The notes: generated by a model not told the origin, from the sequence alone. Numbered from the stretch's first letter, positions 43,986-54,569 are shown. The stretch is 64,000 bases of DNA from Geotrypetes seraphini (GCF_902459505.1 NC_047100.1:31124469-31188468); one strand, 5' to 3'. Translations and numbers: made by a program.

Positions 43986-45005
43986 AGTGATTAGTTTTGA
44001 AGAAAGAAATCCTTCACTGATCTAGTAACATATAGGGGTCATATAGGAGTGGCTTTTACCTGGATAAGGGCCACTTTCCTGGGCCAATTCAAAACTATCC
44101 TGATAGTGCCGAGTTGGTCTGGAGGCAAGCTAAGGCAGTTTGCAAACTTGGAGTTACCCAATTAGCAGTGATACTCAGTCTGCTAATTGGGTAAGTACTG
44201 TATCTGAAAAAAGTTATGACAGTAAAAAGGGTTTACTAAGTTTATATGGATAGTTATCTAAGTACTAGTTTGAATATCACCTGCACCTGATGGCCACATT
44301 ACACCCAGATATTCAGCGTCCATATCTAGATATGGTCCCGTATTGAACGTCTGGGTATAAACACCCCCCCCCCCCCAACAACAACAACCGGCATTGTTTA
44401 TAAAAATACTGACAGCCGCAGGCTGAATATTACTACCATAATTGTAGGTTTGTCATTGAAAATCTGTTTTTTCTGTGAGCAAGAAACAGAAAATCTAAAC
44501 TGCTGAGTCATTTTTTGCTTCATCAACAGAGAACAGATGTGACTGCAATAATGAGGCATGCTTAGAAAGTCATTAAAATCCCTATCTAACTAATGGCATT
44601 TCATTATGAAAGTAGACATAAACTCTAATTGACCCTGGCTAGAAAAGCAAAACCACCATTATAGCTGCTGCAGCATCAAATGATTTCTCCTACTGTAGAA
44701 GAGAGCAATTATGAATCTTTCAAACATTAGGGCTTGAAGAAATTTCCAATATGTTTATACAAGGCCAGTGCAGGACAACCGGAAGTTGCATCAGAGGAGA
44801 AGCTTCCGCCAACACACACGCGACGGCAGGGCGGCACGGGCAGGCTTCGCAGGCTTCGGTTTCTTTTCTAAAGCGCCGCGAAGGTAAGAGGGAGAGAGGG
44901 AGATAGATTAGGCCAGAGGTAGGGAGGGGGCCGTACGCCTTCCCTCCCTTAACTGCGGGGACAAGGCCATTCATCATGGAAAAACACGCAAAATCACCGA
45001 CCAAA
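43986..45005. other. gatattcagc MITE pieces (44030-44440) and unassigned sequence
   Basis: cccagatattcagcgtcc and gcaggctgaatattac mark a worn MITE. 44440-45005 shows no gene; the CG-rich patch at 44800-44890 has no gene signal. Confidence 0.45.
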
Positions 45006-46182
45006 GTAGCTCATTTTCAAAAAAGATAGACATCCCAAAGATAGCCTAAACCAGCACTTGGATGTCATATTAGGCAAAAGTCCAAGTGGGCATTCTCAAA
45101 GCTGATTTTCTGTACGTCTTGCAGGACTTCTAACCCACTGCGCATCAAGTAGAAATGGGTGTGTTGGGAGGCGGGGAATGAGCAGGATTTGGGCGGGCTC
45201 AGACTTGAACGTCCTGTAGCTGTAATCAAACCTTTCCCTGGCTGTCTTGGATGGAACTTTAGACGTTTCCACCTAGACCTGTTTGAGAAGTGTCTATCTG
45301 TCAAAAAGTACCCAAACTGACCAGATGAGTACTGAAGGAATTAAGTAATGACCCCCACACACTCCCCCAGTGGTCATTGGCCCCTCCCACTCCCAAAAAT
45401 CCTTGAATGAAACAGTACATACCTGGCTCTAGAACATCAACACTTGGTATGTGAAAGCGTAGCAGAGCATCGCATAAGTGTCTTAAGTAGTCAGATGGGT
45501 GGGCTAGTGAACCATAGAGGGGAAGAGCCAGGCCCATAAGCCACTCTACATTTATGGTGGACAGTGTGAGCCCACCAAAACCTATCAAAACCCTATAATA
45601 CTGGTGCCACGAACAGCCATAAGGGTTGTTGGGGTAGGGGAGTTTTGCAGGGCTTATGGTGTTTCAAGTTCAAGTTTATTAAAATTTTGATATACCGCCT
45701 TATCAAAATTCAAAGCGGTTTTTACAACAATTAAAATTATATAAAAGAAAACAGAACAAGGGCGTTAAAACAAAAACAAACAAGTATACATGACATACTG
45801 GAACGAGGGGAGATGGAGAAGAACTACAATGATTGGATATTAAAGAACAAAAAATGGGGAAAACGAAAGGAAGGGGAATCCAACTAGCATAAAATTCAAA
45901 ACATCCTTAAAAGGACGATCAAACTTCAAAAGCATCTTTGCAAAGAAATGCTTTTAAACTGGATTTAAATTTGTCTAGGGAATTCATCTCTCTTAAGTAG
46001 CGGGGGACTGAATTCCAAAGTGAGAAGATACTGGTTCTCATGGTATTGATGTGCCTTAACGAGGGAATTGAAAGCAGATTTTGGTTGGAAGATCGAAGAG
46101 AGCGCTGGGAAGAGTGCGGAATCAGGAGTCTGGGCTGACCTGCAATTCTACTTTTAAATGTCAATAGCATGATCTTATAGGT

Positions 46183-46547
46183 CAGTGTTTTTCAACCTTT
46201 TTACATCTATGGACCAGCAGAAATTAAAGAATTATTCTGTGAACCGGCATCGATCCATGGTCCGGCGGTTGAAGAACACAGGGCTAAGTCGTGGGCCAGA
46301 CCCCGCCCATCTCTACCCAATCTCCACCCCAGACCCCGCCCCCATAATAGTACTAATTGCACCTTGCACGTCCCGTGCCTCATCTGGAAGCCTCCCCTCT
46401 GACGTTGCAACATCAGAGAGAAGGCTTCCGGTTCACGCGCAGGATGCCTGTAGGAGCCACTGCCCGTGGCTTTGTGCACTGAATCAGTGAGGAAGAGGGA
46501 GCTGGCTCGAAGATAACGCACCGTGGACCGGCGGTTGAAGAACACTG
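46183..46547. mobile_element. Nonautonomous hAT with perfect target duplication
   Basis: CAGTGTTTTTCAACC...GGTTGAAGAACACTG flanked by TTATAGGT at 46175-46182 and 46548-46555. It shares ends and interior with 6618-7335 and 63697-63847. Confidence 0.95.
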
Positions 46548-46777
46548 TTATAGGTGATTCGGTTGCCAGTGTGCTTTAACTAAGAGTGGGGTGAGATGAT
46601 CGAATTTTCTTGCATTAAAGATGATTTTTATTGCGGTATTTTGAACACTTTGTAAACGCCTAATTTCTTTCTTGGTAATACCGTTGACTAATGGATGAAC
46701 TAGGGTGTTTAAAGAAGAATGGTTAAGCAACTTGGCGAGTGAATGAATCATACAAAAGTTGATAAAAACATTTCCTA

Positions 46778-47025
46778 ACCAGAGAGTTAAGGAAGGAAGT
46801 GGTCGGGCAGAGTACGCTACGGGGATTCAAAGAAGGATTGGATGGATTCCTGAAGGATAGGAGGATTGAGGGATATAGATAGGGGTAGATATCAGCATGG
46901 AAAGAGTATAGATAAAAACAAGGGGGCTGTAGGGTTAAATCATGATAACCTGACAGATCATGGACCTGATGGGCGCGATGGACCTTTGGTCTGACCCAGC
47001 GGAGGCAAATTCTTATGTTCTTATG
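46778..47025 (+). mobile_element. CR1-B LINE 3' end
   Basis: agagttaaggaaggaagtgg, attcaaagaaggattggatgg and the terminal ttcttatgttcttatg, inserted opposite to its host LINE. Confidence 0.85.
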
Positions 47026-47497
47026 TTGACCGTGAAAAGATCGTTTTTCACCCAAGAGCGAACAGTCTGAAATGGAACGGATTTAAGTCCTACTGGAGAG
47101 GATAATGTGAGGCCATCCTTTATGGTTTTAGTTTTGCTAATGTTAAGTGCTAGCATGTAACAATTGAGCCAGTTTCTAATGTACTTCTGGCACTGTTTTT
47201 GTGAAGTTCACAGGCGTGCCTCCTAGTGTGGCCTAATGTTCTGTTGGCATGTCAATTAGAAGACTGGCCCCTCCCACGTCTAAATGGGCTTCATTTGGAC
47301 GTTTTCAACTTAGATGGTTTGTGGTAGAAAATGGGGTATAAAGCTCGAAGTCCTGGTGGACAAGATATGCAACTAGTTGATTAAAAAAAAAAAATGTGGA
47401 CATCCAGCATTTTTGAAAATGGAAGTCCAATTTTGAATGTCTAATGGGAAACGTCCAAAGTTGGACTTAAGACACACTATCAAAAATGCCCCTCTAA

Positions 47498-47665
47498 GGG
47501 CTCCTTTTCCGAAGGTGCGCTAAGGGTTTTACCACACGCACCGGATTAGTGCGCACTAGCCAAAAATCTACCGCCTGCTCAAAACGAGGCAGTAACGGAT
47601 AGCGCACACGGCATTTTTGCGTGCATTAAAGCCCTAACACGCCTTTGTAAAAAAAAAAAAAGCCC
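47498..47665. mobile_element. Palindromic MITE (gggctccttttccgaagg)
   Basis: aagggctccttttccgaagg at the left and ctttgtaaaaaaaaaaaaagccc at the right; the arms pair around ctgctcaaaacgaggcag. Confidence 0.75.
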
Positions 47666-48175
47666 TAAGTGTATAGCCCTTAATGGATATCTGTGAGTGT
47701 GAAGAGGGGGAGTATGATAGACAGACCACATTTTCCTTGAAATCGGGTTGGAGTTCATCTACTTATGGCAAAACGCGTCAGGACCCTAAAGCATCATGAA
47801 CCTTTTTTTAAATCAACAGATAAATGCTTTACTCAATTCTTTTTCAAAGTTGAAGATTTGAATTATCTATTGAACACGTGCAGTGACTGAGAGTTTGGTC
47901 ACAGCCTTTAACTCTGAGATTCAGCATTTTCAGTTCATTAGGCAGCCTTAGAAATTTTGATTTAATGCTCACTAACCAACAAATTAACACATACTATGTG
48001 TTAGCTTAGGTTAAAACGTTATAACATGTTAAAAAAAAAAGTCCATTCAAATAAAATGTGGAAAATGAACCATAAAGACCTGAAAACTAAGTAAAACTCC
48101 CAATTAAACCAAACTTTTTGTAGCCTACAGAAGTCAACTAAAATTCACAACTCAGGGGAGCAGTTGGGTTACTTT
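47666..48175. other. No assigned feature
   Basis: AT-rich intron sequence with nothing recognised. Confidence 0.5.
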
Positions 48176-48177
48176 TA

Positions 48178-48362
48178 TATATTTACGAGATTTTTTTTTA
48201 GCCCGTCCTCCCAAAGGAGCTCAGAATGGGTAACAGATCAGGTACTCAAGCATTTCCCTATCTGTCCTGACTTGCCCAGGGCCACAAGGAGCAGCATGGG
48301 CTTTGAACCCACAACTTCAGGGTGCTGGGGCTGTAGCTATAACCACTAGGCCACACTCTCCT
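48178..48362 (-). mobile_element. tRNA-derived SINE
   Basis: The minus strand begins gtggcctagtggttatagct and has ggttcaaagcccatgctgc (B box) and cctgggcaagtcagg, ending in a LINE-like tail with tctgagctcctttggg. Same family as 39236-39478. Confidence 0.85.
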
Positions 48363-49043
48363 CATTACATTTAGCTCAATCAATCTGCTTAAAAAAGAAA
48401 AACGCACTTAGGAGTGTGAATGAATTGGGATAATATTCAGACACCATTTAAAAATATATTGAGAATCCAGTCAGTAGCACAAGACAATCCTTATGCTTTG
48501 CAAGATTGAGGGAAAACTTTGGGTTTGTAAGTTTCCAAACTACCAATCCCCATGACCACCACACTATTGGCCAGTATTCAGATAATAAGCCTCATTTATC
48601 ATAAGAATTGCCGCTGCTGGGTCCCGCGGTGGCCCCTGTCTAAGAAGTTATATGGACCGTTTTCTATGTCGACCTACTCTGTCAGCATCATTAACACAAT
48701 CTTTCTTCTCTGTTGCTCACCGAGCATATTGGACACCTTATAGAGTCCCCAGACTGTCAACGCATGGATCTAATTTATGCTGGACTTGTAAAACTGATGT
48801 AGGCACATTTTATCATAAGTTGTTTGGATGCCATGCTGTTAAAATGGTTTGGGATGAAGTCTGGCAACGAGTGCAAGAAATCTTTGGATTCTGTGTAGAG
48901 CTGACTTATGAAATTGTTTTGCTATCTTATCACATTTACTTAAAAAAATGTAAGGCCAAATTATTTGATGTTCTTGAATGGAGAGCTAGTACAGTTCTTT
49001 CTTTTCATGCATGGTGGGCGGGAGTCTGTCTTACGCGTAAATA

Positions 49044-49575
49044 TTACATTACATTAGGGATTTCTATTCCGCCATTACCTTGCAGTTCAAAGCGGAATAC
49101 AAAAGAATTATCCAAGATGTATTACAACAAGGACTTACAAAAAAAAAAAATTGGTCATTTTCAAAGAGAGTAAGAAATGGGTAAGGTTATTTGTTTGGGG
49201 TAGTTGGCTTTAGTGAGAGGTAGAGTTTGAGACTTGCGGTATTATTTTTTTTTTCAGAGTTTTCTTGAAGAGTATGGTCTTTATTTCTTTTCTAAAAGTC
49301 TTGTAGTCGAGGGATGCAGTCAGTAGATTGGCGATTTGGTTGTCTAGTTGGCTGCTTGAGTGGCCAGGAAGCCATCATATAGTTTTTTCCGTTTGACCTC
49401 CTTAATTGGGGGGTATGAGAATGGGGTGTGAGTTTTCCTATGTCTGGTTGCGGTGTTGTGGATGAGGCGGTTATTCAGGTAGTTTGGACTGTCTCTGTAT
49501 AAAGTCTTAAATAGTAGGCAGTAGAATTTAAATTGTATTCTTGCTGGGATCGGAAGCCAGTGCGATTGGAGATAT
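49044..49575 (-). mobile_element. L2-like LINE, 3' half (split by CR1-B)
   Basis: The minus strand reads LQSHWLPIPARIQFKFYCLL and DSPNYLNNRLIHNTATRHRK. It continues at 50692-50930 with LIVQSLILGLLDYCNILYLP. Confidence 0.88.
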
Positions 49576-50690
49576 GCAGGAAACAGAGGGTAGGAGTAAA
49601 GGGACACTATTCTGACTGGAAAGGGGTCACAAGTGGTGTCCCACAAGGGTCAGTGCTGGGACCACTGCTATTCAATATATTTATTAATGACTTGGAAACA
49701 GGGACAAAGTGTGAAGTTATAAAATTTGCGGATGACACAAAACTCTCCGGTAAGGTTAGATCTGTAGAGGAATGTAAAGAACTCCAAAGGGACCTGGACA
49801 AACTGAGTGAGTGGGCAGATAAATGGCAGATGAGTTTTAATGTGGAGAAATGTAAAGTTATGCACATAGGGAAAGGGAACCTGATGTACAACTACACGAT
49901 GGGGGGGGGGATGACATTGGGAAAAGGCAACCTAGAAAAGAACTTGGGGGTTTTGGTGGATAAAACAATGAAACCGGCAGCACAATGCGCAGCGGCCTCA
50001 AAAAAGGCGAACAGAATGTTGGGCATTATCAAAAAAGGTATCACTACCAGAACCAAGGAAGTTATCCTCCCGCTGTACAGGGCAATGGTGCGACTGCATC
50101 TGGAGTACTGCGTCCAGTACTGGTCGCCGTACCTAAAGAAAGACATGGCGATACTCGAGAGGGTCCAGAGAAGAGCAACAAAAATGATAAAGGGCATGGA
50201 AAACCTCTCGTATGCTGAGAGGCTGGAGAAGCTGGGGCTCTTTTCCCTGGAAAAGCGGAGACTTAGAGGGGATATGATAGAAACTTATAAGATCATGAAG
50301 GGTATAGTGAAAGTAGAGAGAGACAGATTCTTCAGACTGGCGGGGGCAACAAAAACTAGAGGGCACTCAAAAAAATTGAAGGGAGATAGGTTCAGAACAA
50401 ATGCTAGGAAGTTCTTCTTCACCCAGAGGGTGGTGGATACCTGGAATGCGCTTCCAGAGGGGGTAGTCGAGCAGAGTACGGTTTTGGGTTTCAAAAAGGG
50501 ATTGGACGAGTTCCTGAAGGGTAAGGGATTCCAGGGGTACAATTAGAGGGTTACTATACAAGACAAAATGCTCTTGAGTAATAGATCATTACAGGTCATT
50601 GACCTGGGGGGCCGCCACGGGAGCGGACTGCTGGGCATGATGGACCTATGGTCTGACTCGGCAGAGGCAATGCTTATGTGCTTCTGTAAT
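49576..50690 (+). mobile_element. CR1-B LINE, young 5'-truncated copy
   Basis: An uninterrupted frame of over 320 codons runs from TSGVPQGSVLGPLLFN and KFADDTKLSG through VLPLYRAMVRLHLEYCVQYW-type sequence to GLDEFLKGKGFQGYN. The 3' UTR ends catgatggacctatggtctg and a worn ttatgtgcttctg. No stop or shift was seen. Confidence 0.95.
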
Positions 50691-50691
50691 G

Positions 50692-50934
50692 TGATCATGT
50701 TTCTTTAATGAGTAGATGAGTCTTAGTGCTGTGTTTTGGATAGTTTGTAGTTGTTTTGTTATGGTTGTAGGGCATGGGAGGTAGAGGATATTACAGTAGT
50801 CAAGTAGGCCTAGTATTAAGGACTGAACTATGAGCTGGAATTGAGTTTTCTCGAAGAATTTCCAAACTTGTCTTAAGTTTCTCATGACTAAGAATGACTT
50901 TTGTATTGTATTGAAGAAGCAGCCGCTGTTAGGC
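50692..50934 (-). mobile_element. L2-like LINE, 5' part of the copy split by CR1-B
   Basis: The minus strand frame MRNLRQVWKFFEKTQFQLIV leads into LDYCN and LQTIQNTALRLIYSLKKHDH. Confidence 0.85.
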
Positions 50935-51231
50935 GATGATCAGTTCAATATTTGAAAAGGGTTTGGGCTCTTTTAGACGACAATTGTAGAATACATGCTA
51001 ATTGACTTGTCTTTCTGGTTTGTACTTCCACTTCGTCTACTTTAACAATTTTGTTTGGGGGGAAGGGCTTAAAAGTCATTAAATTAATTGCTGTGTTGAA
51101 TTATTGGATTCAATGAAATTCAATAAAGACATTTAAACAAACAAAAAAAGTCTGGATTTGTAAGTTTCCAAAATACCAATTCCCATGACCACCACAGTAT
51201 TGGCTAGTATCCGGATAATAAGCTTCATTAA

Positions 51232-51540
51232 ATGCAAGTAGTATGCAGAATGGTTTTTACATTGCAAAACGAACTGTCTCGTGCCATCATGGATTTAGAA
51301 CCATCAAACAGACAGGTGAGAAAGTCAACAGACAATCCACAGTCAAAAGATTGATTTGGGGGGGGAAAAAGAAATCAAATCAAATCAAGAAAAACAAATC
51401 AGTATGGGAAAAAGTCATTTAGCGCAGGATCACATTTTATGCAATGAGACCTTGAACTAAAAAATAGTCCACGCTGATATCTCCCCTCACTGAAAATAAT
51501 AGTTTCAAATTTGTATTCTTTTAATATCACTTTAGAAAGA
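51232..51540. other. No assigned feature
   Basis: AT-rich intron sequence; aaatcaaatcaaatcaag at 51373 is a short simple repeat. Confidence 0.5.
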
Positions 51541-51544
51541 TGGT

Positions 51545-51727
51545 TAAGATGGGCTGGAGTGAGCTTTGATGGAGACTCCAGTGGATGGAACCTAAGCACA
51601 CTACCGGGCAGGGCTCTAAGAAAAAGGACCATTTCAAGTAAATAATTAATTTATGGAGCATGTAGGGTTGGGCAGACTGGATGGACCACTCGGGTCTTTA
51701 TCTGCCGTCATTTACTGTGTTACTGTG
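51545..51727 (+). mobile_element. CR1-E LINE 3' end
   Basis: gatgggctggagtgagcttt and gggcagactggatggaccac with terminal tactgtgttactgtgtg. Confidence 0.85.
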
Positions 51728-51779
51728 TGTGTGCAATTTCATTTGCTTGAAGTGAAAGCCCATGGATAGCAGATATTAC

Positions 51780-51905
51780 TAGAGGGGGTATAGATAGAGG
51801 ATTACTGCACAGGTCCTGGACCTGTTGGGCCACCGCGTGAGCGGACTGCTGGGCACGATGGACTTCGGGTCTGACCCAGCGGAGGCATTTCTTATGTTCT
51901 TATAC
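51780..51905 (+). mobile_element. CR1-B LINE 3' end
   Basis: gagcggactgctgggcacga, ggtctgacccagcggaggca and ttcttatgttctta. Confidence 0.85.
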
Positions 51906-51908
51906 TAT

Positions 51909-52252
51909 ACACTTCTCCCTCCGTATTCGCTGTGATAGGGGATTAACAGAACTGCAAATACAGAAAAACCGCAAATAACTTTTTCATATGTTATTTGCTG
52001 TTTTCTATTAAAAACCATCGTGGATATGGTGAAACCGCAAATAACATGGTGGGAGACCTGGCCTGTTCCTGAAGCAGAGGCAAAACACGGTGAAGAAAGT
52101 GCTGGGAATCAGCAATTCTCTCTCTAAACGCTTGGAATCAGCGATTTCTCCATGCAAGCTGATGTAATTTGGGGGGAGGAGCCAGCAAGCTAAAAACCGT
52201 GAATAATCAAAACCATGAATGCTAAAACCTTGAATATGGAGAGAGAAGTGTA
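51909..52252. mobile_element. Tigger-like MITE
   Basis: TACACTTCTCCCTCCGTATT and its complement-like aatatggagagagaagtgta at the ends. It lies 120 bases from the PPARG splice donor. Confidence 0.85.
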
Positions 52253-52374
52253 AATGCCTGTGGTTCAGGACACGTAGCTTCAAGAAGTAGGCAAATAATT
52301 CAGAAATGAACCTGCTAACAGGGGAATATCCTTCTTAAACAAGAAAATATTTCAAAAGACAAAGCAGGCCTTAC

Positions 52375-52825
52375 CACCACTGAGTATAATGACAGCTATA
52401 AATATTGCCAGGTCATTGTCATCTAGTTCCAGTGCATTGAACTTTACTGCAAATTCAAACTTGGGTTCCATAAAGTCGCCAAATGGTTTCCTGAGGCTCT
52501 TCAGAAACTCCCGAGTCATGAATCCTTGTCCTTCGGTTATTAGAACGCCATCTTTATTCATCAAGGAGGCCAGCATTGTAAATATGATCTCATGCACCCC
52601 GTACTTCAGGAGAGTTACTTGGTCATTGAGGTCAAGGTTCACAAAACCTGGAATGCTTTTGGCAAATTCCGTGATCTCTCTCACAGATTCCACCGAGCGG
52701 AACTGACATCGTTGAAAGATGCGAATGGCCACCTCTTTGTTTTGTTCGGTCAGGGAGGGCAACTGTTTGTACTTGATCTGGTCTTCACACATCATTAACG
52801 AGTTCATGTCATAGATAACGAATGG
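52375..52825 (-). CDS. PPARG: PPARG, penultimate coding exon (first ligand-binding-domain exon)
   Basis: This exon encodes about 150 residues of a nuclear receptor that binds fatty-acid ligands, pairs with RXR and controls adipocyte and lipid genes. It reads [12 protein letters not shown] at the start and contains the family-defining stretches [19 protein letters not shown] and [20 protein letters not shown], then [20 protein letters not shown]. An acceptor (tttgtag) precedes it at 52826 and a donor (gtaagg) begins at 52374, leaving phase 1. The length of 451 bases matches the human exon as I remember it. The ligand-contact Cys, Ser and His equivalent to human PPARG1 C285, S289 and H323 are present. 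Position 327 is Phe, not Tyr, and position 284 is Arg, not Gly. PPARA and PPARD fit worse because the segments [22 protein letters not shown] and SEGQGF-type residues are gamma-like. The DNA-binding and hinge exons are not in the window. Confidence 0.97.
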
Positions 52826-53061
52826 CTACAAACAGAAAGGAAAAGTTGACAATGAAATTTGTTGGCTTGCTTTGAACTGCTGACATTTGGAGAGGAAGTT
52901 ATCAACTTGGGTTGACGTTAATACGGGTTATTTTTACCACAAGTTGTGCTATTTTATGTTCAAAACTGTTTTATTATGAATACAAAACAACAAAAAATAC
53001 AACAAAGTCAAAGGAACCGACATCCAACAATACAAAAGTTGTTGCATTGTTTTGATAGAAC

Positions 53062-53560
53062 AAGTTTCAAGTTTTATTTATATTTGATTAATCGCTTAAT
53101 TAAAATTGTTTCTAAGCGAATTACAATATATAAAAGTAACATATACTTAAACATAATAATAAAATAAAAAAATAACATACAAGATAGTTAAGAAACCAGC
53201 AATTTATACAATGAATACAATTTAAAAGAAAAAAAAAAAAAAAGGATTTACATATATATGATGAGCTAATAAATTTATACAGTGAGAAAAAAAAAAAAGA
53301 CATAAAAAAAGGAAGAGTTAGGAAAAAAAGCATGGGAGAAAAAAAAAAAAAAGAAGGAAGGGAAAGAGGAAGAGCTCAATAGTAATTTATAAGTTGAAAG
53401 CATCCTTAAATAAAAAGCTTTTTAAATTCTTTTTAAAATCGCTTAAGTTATTTTCATCTCTTAACTATAAAGGTAATGAATTCCAGAGTTGCGATGCTGA
53501 TACAGAGAACATATCTTGTCGACGGGTTCCAATAATTTTTAGGGAGGGAATCGTTAAGAG
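53062..53560 (-). mobile_element. L2-like LINE 3' end
   Basis: caagtttcaagttttattta at the 3' edge and the reverse of the coding end (aaagctttttaaattcttttt; ggtaatgaattccagagttg) match 45662-46100. Confidence 0.75.
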
Positions 53561-53811
53561 TGAAAACCCCCACCCCCCTCCCCCTGAACCCTACCCAAGC
53601 AGCAAAAGCCCCGAATAGAATCCCCCCCTTCCCAAGAAGCTTACAGAAAACAGCCAACAGATCTCTAATATGCCAAAGGCCCGTGCTCTGGTACAAGTTG
53701 TGCTATTTTAAATCAGGGTCTCGTTGCATAGCATGATTTGTGATGAAATAACAGTACCCCATGTTGATAACTTCCTCTCTTAGCTTCTATGCCAGATAGT
53801 TTCCTTTTGCC
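53561..53811. other. No assigned feature
   Basis: Includes a C-rich patch (cccccacccccctccccct). Nothing recognised. Confidence 0.45.
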
Positions 53812-54559
53812 ATGAATATGAACACCCAACAACAACACACTCCTGATTTGCCAAACAAATCCTAAACTAGAAAAAACAAGGAAGGCAACCAAGTCACATC
53901 AAGGTCTGTGAGGGGGAAGCTCAAAGTGCCTAACTTGGCTCACAACTTGCAAACCAAATATAATGTAATATGTCAAAGAACATATTACCCCCGCCCTCCA
54001 GCCTTCCTCTCTGCTTGTGTTCTGTTGGAGGCCAGGTTCCTGAAGAAGGGCTCCTCCCGAAACCAGCGCGGTTGAACCTTTCCTCCTGGCGCGGTTTTTC
54101 CGTTTGTGTGACAGTTTTGGATAAGTATTGTTTCTTTTGGACATGTTTTTCACTTTTTGGTATGGTTTTTGACTTTGTTTGTGATTTTGTGTGAGTTTTT
54201 TGAGGGGGTTTGGCTGGCAGGGTTTGTGTGGGGGTCGCTCAGGTTGTTTGTGTTGAGTTTCATTTACTCACTTTGATTGTTGATTGGTTTGATTTCTGCA
54301 CACACAGGGCGCTCGATGATGGTGTGCGGGTGGAGGCTTATGGCCTTGACCCAGAAGTGAAGTGTCGGAGCTGAGCTCCTATCACTGAGGGTTCACACTG
54401 AGAGCGCCCTATAACTTCATATAATGTGACATGTTCTTTGACATATTACATTATATTTGGTTTGCAAGTTGTGAGCCAAGTTAGGCACTTTGAGCTTCCC
54501 CCTCACAGACCTTGATGTGACTTGGTTGCCTTCCTTGTTTTTTCTATGAATATGAACAC
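53812..54559. mobile_element. Inverted-repeat retroelement, possibly Penelope-like
   Basis: The 14-base direct repeat atgaatatgaacac flanks the unit (53812-53825 and 54546-54559). 53873-53992 is inverted at 54430-54545 with almost no differences. The interior holds a hammerhead-like fold. Inverted terminal repeats, variable-length target duplications and hammerhead motifs are known of Penelope-like elements. No RT is present, so the class is an inference. Confidence 0.55.
54027..54086 (+). ncRNA. Candidate type-I hammerhead ribozyme
   Basis: Stem I: GGAGG/CCTCC (54027-54031, 54082-54086) and GGTTC/GAACC (54035-54039, 54074-54078) with an internal loop. Core CTGAAGA (54040-54046). Stem II: GGG/CCC with loop ctcct and one extra A. 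Core GAAA (54059-54062). Stem III: CC/GG with a 5-base loop. Then TT at the expected cleavage position 54072-54073. Very short stem III is typical of retroelement hammerheads. Confidence 0.6.
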
Positions 54560-54569
54560 AGCATGAAAC

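Larger units (their letters stand above)
45662..47166 (-). mobile_element. L2-like LINE nested in the T-element
   Basis: The minus strand encodes SIFSLWNSVPRYLREMNSLD with terminus AFLCKDAFEV, and, beyond the nested hAT, LNTLVHPLVNGITKKEIRRL and KIIFNARKFDHLTPLL. A hAT and a CR1-B 3' end interrupt it. Confidence 0.88.
45006..47496. mobile_element. T-element-related transposon, outer layer of a nest
   Basis: Left part 45006-45661 and right part 47167-47496 together match 30733-32004. Ends gctcattttcaaaaaagatag and ctatcaaaaatgcccctc are inverted partners. Confidence 0.75.
48515..51230 (+). mobile_element. L1-type LINE end bracketed by 80-bp direct repeats
   Basis: 48601-49043 encodes the L1 ORF2 C-terminal cysteine motif CWTCKTDVGTFYHKLFGCH and VWDEVWQRVQEIFG. 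The 3' tail at 50935-51148 ends ttcaataaagacatttaaac. 48515-48596 repeats at 51150-51231. A LINE and CR1-B are nested inside. Confidence 0.82.
41109..52374 (-). other. PPARG intron between the two ligand-binding-domain exons
   Basis: This is an 11,266-base intron with GTAAGG donor and ACAG acceptor in phase 1. Most of it can be assigned to transposable elements listed separately (hAT, Tigger, T-element, CR1, L1, L2-like LINE, SINE). No further exon-like open frame was seen. Confidence 0.9.
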
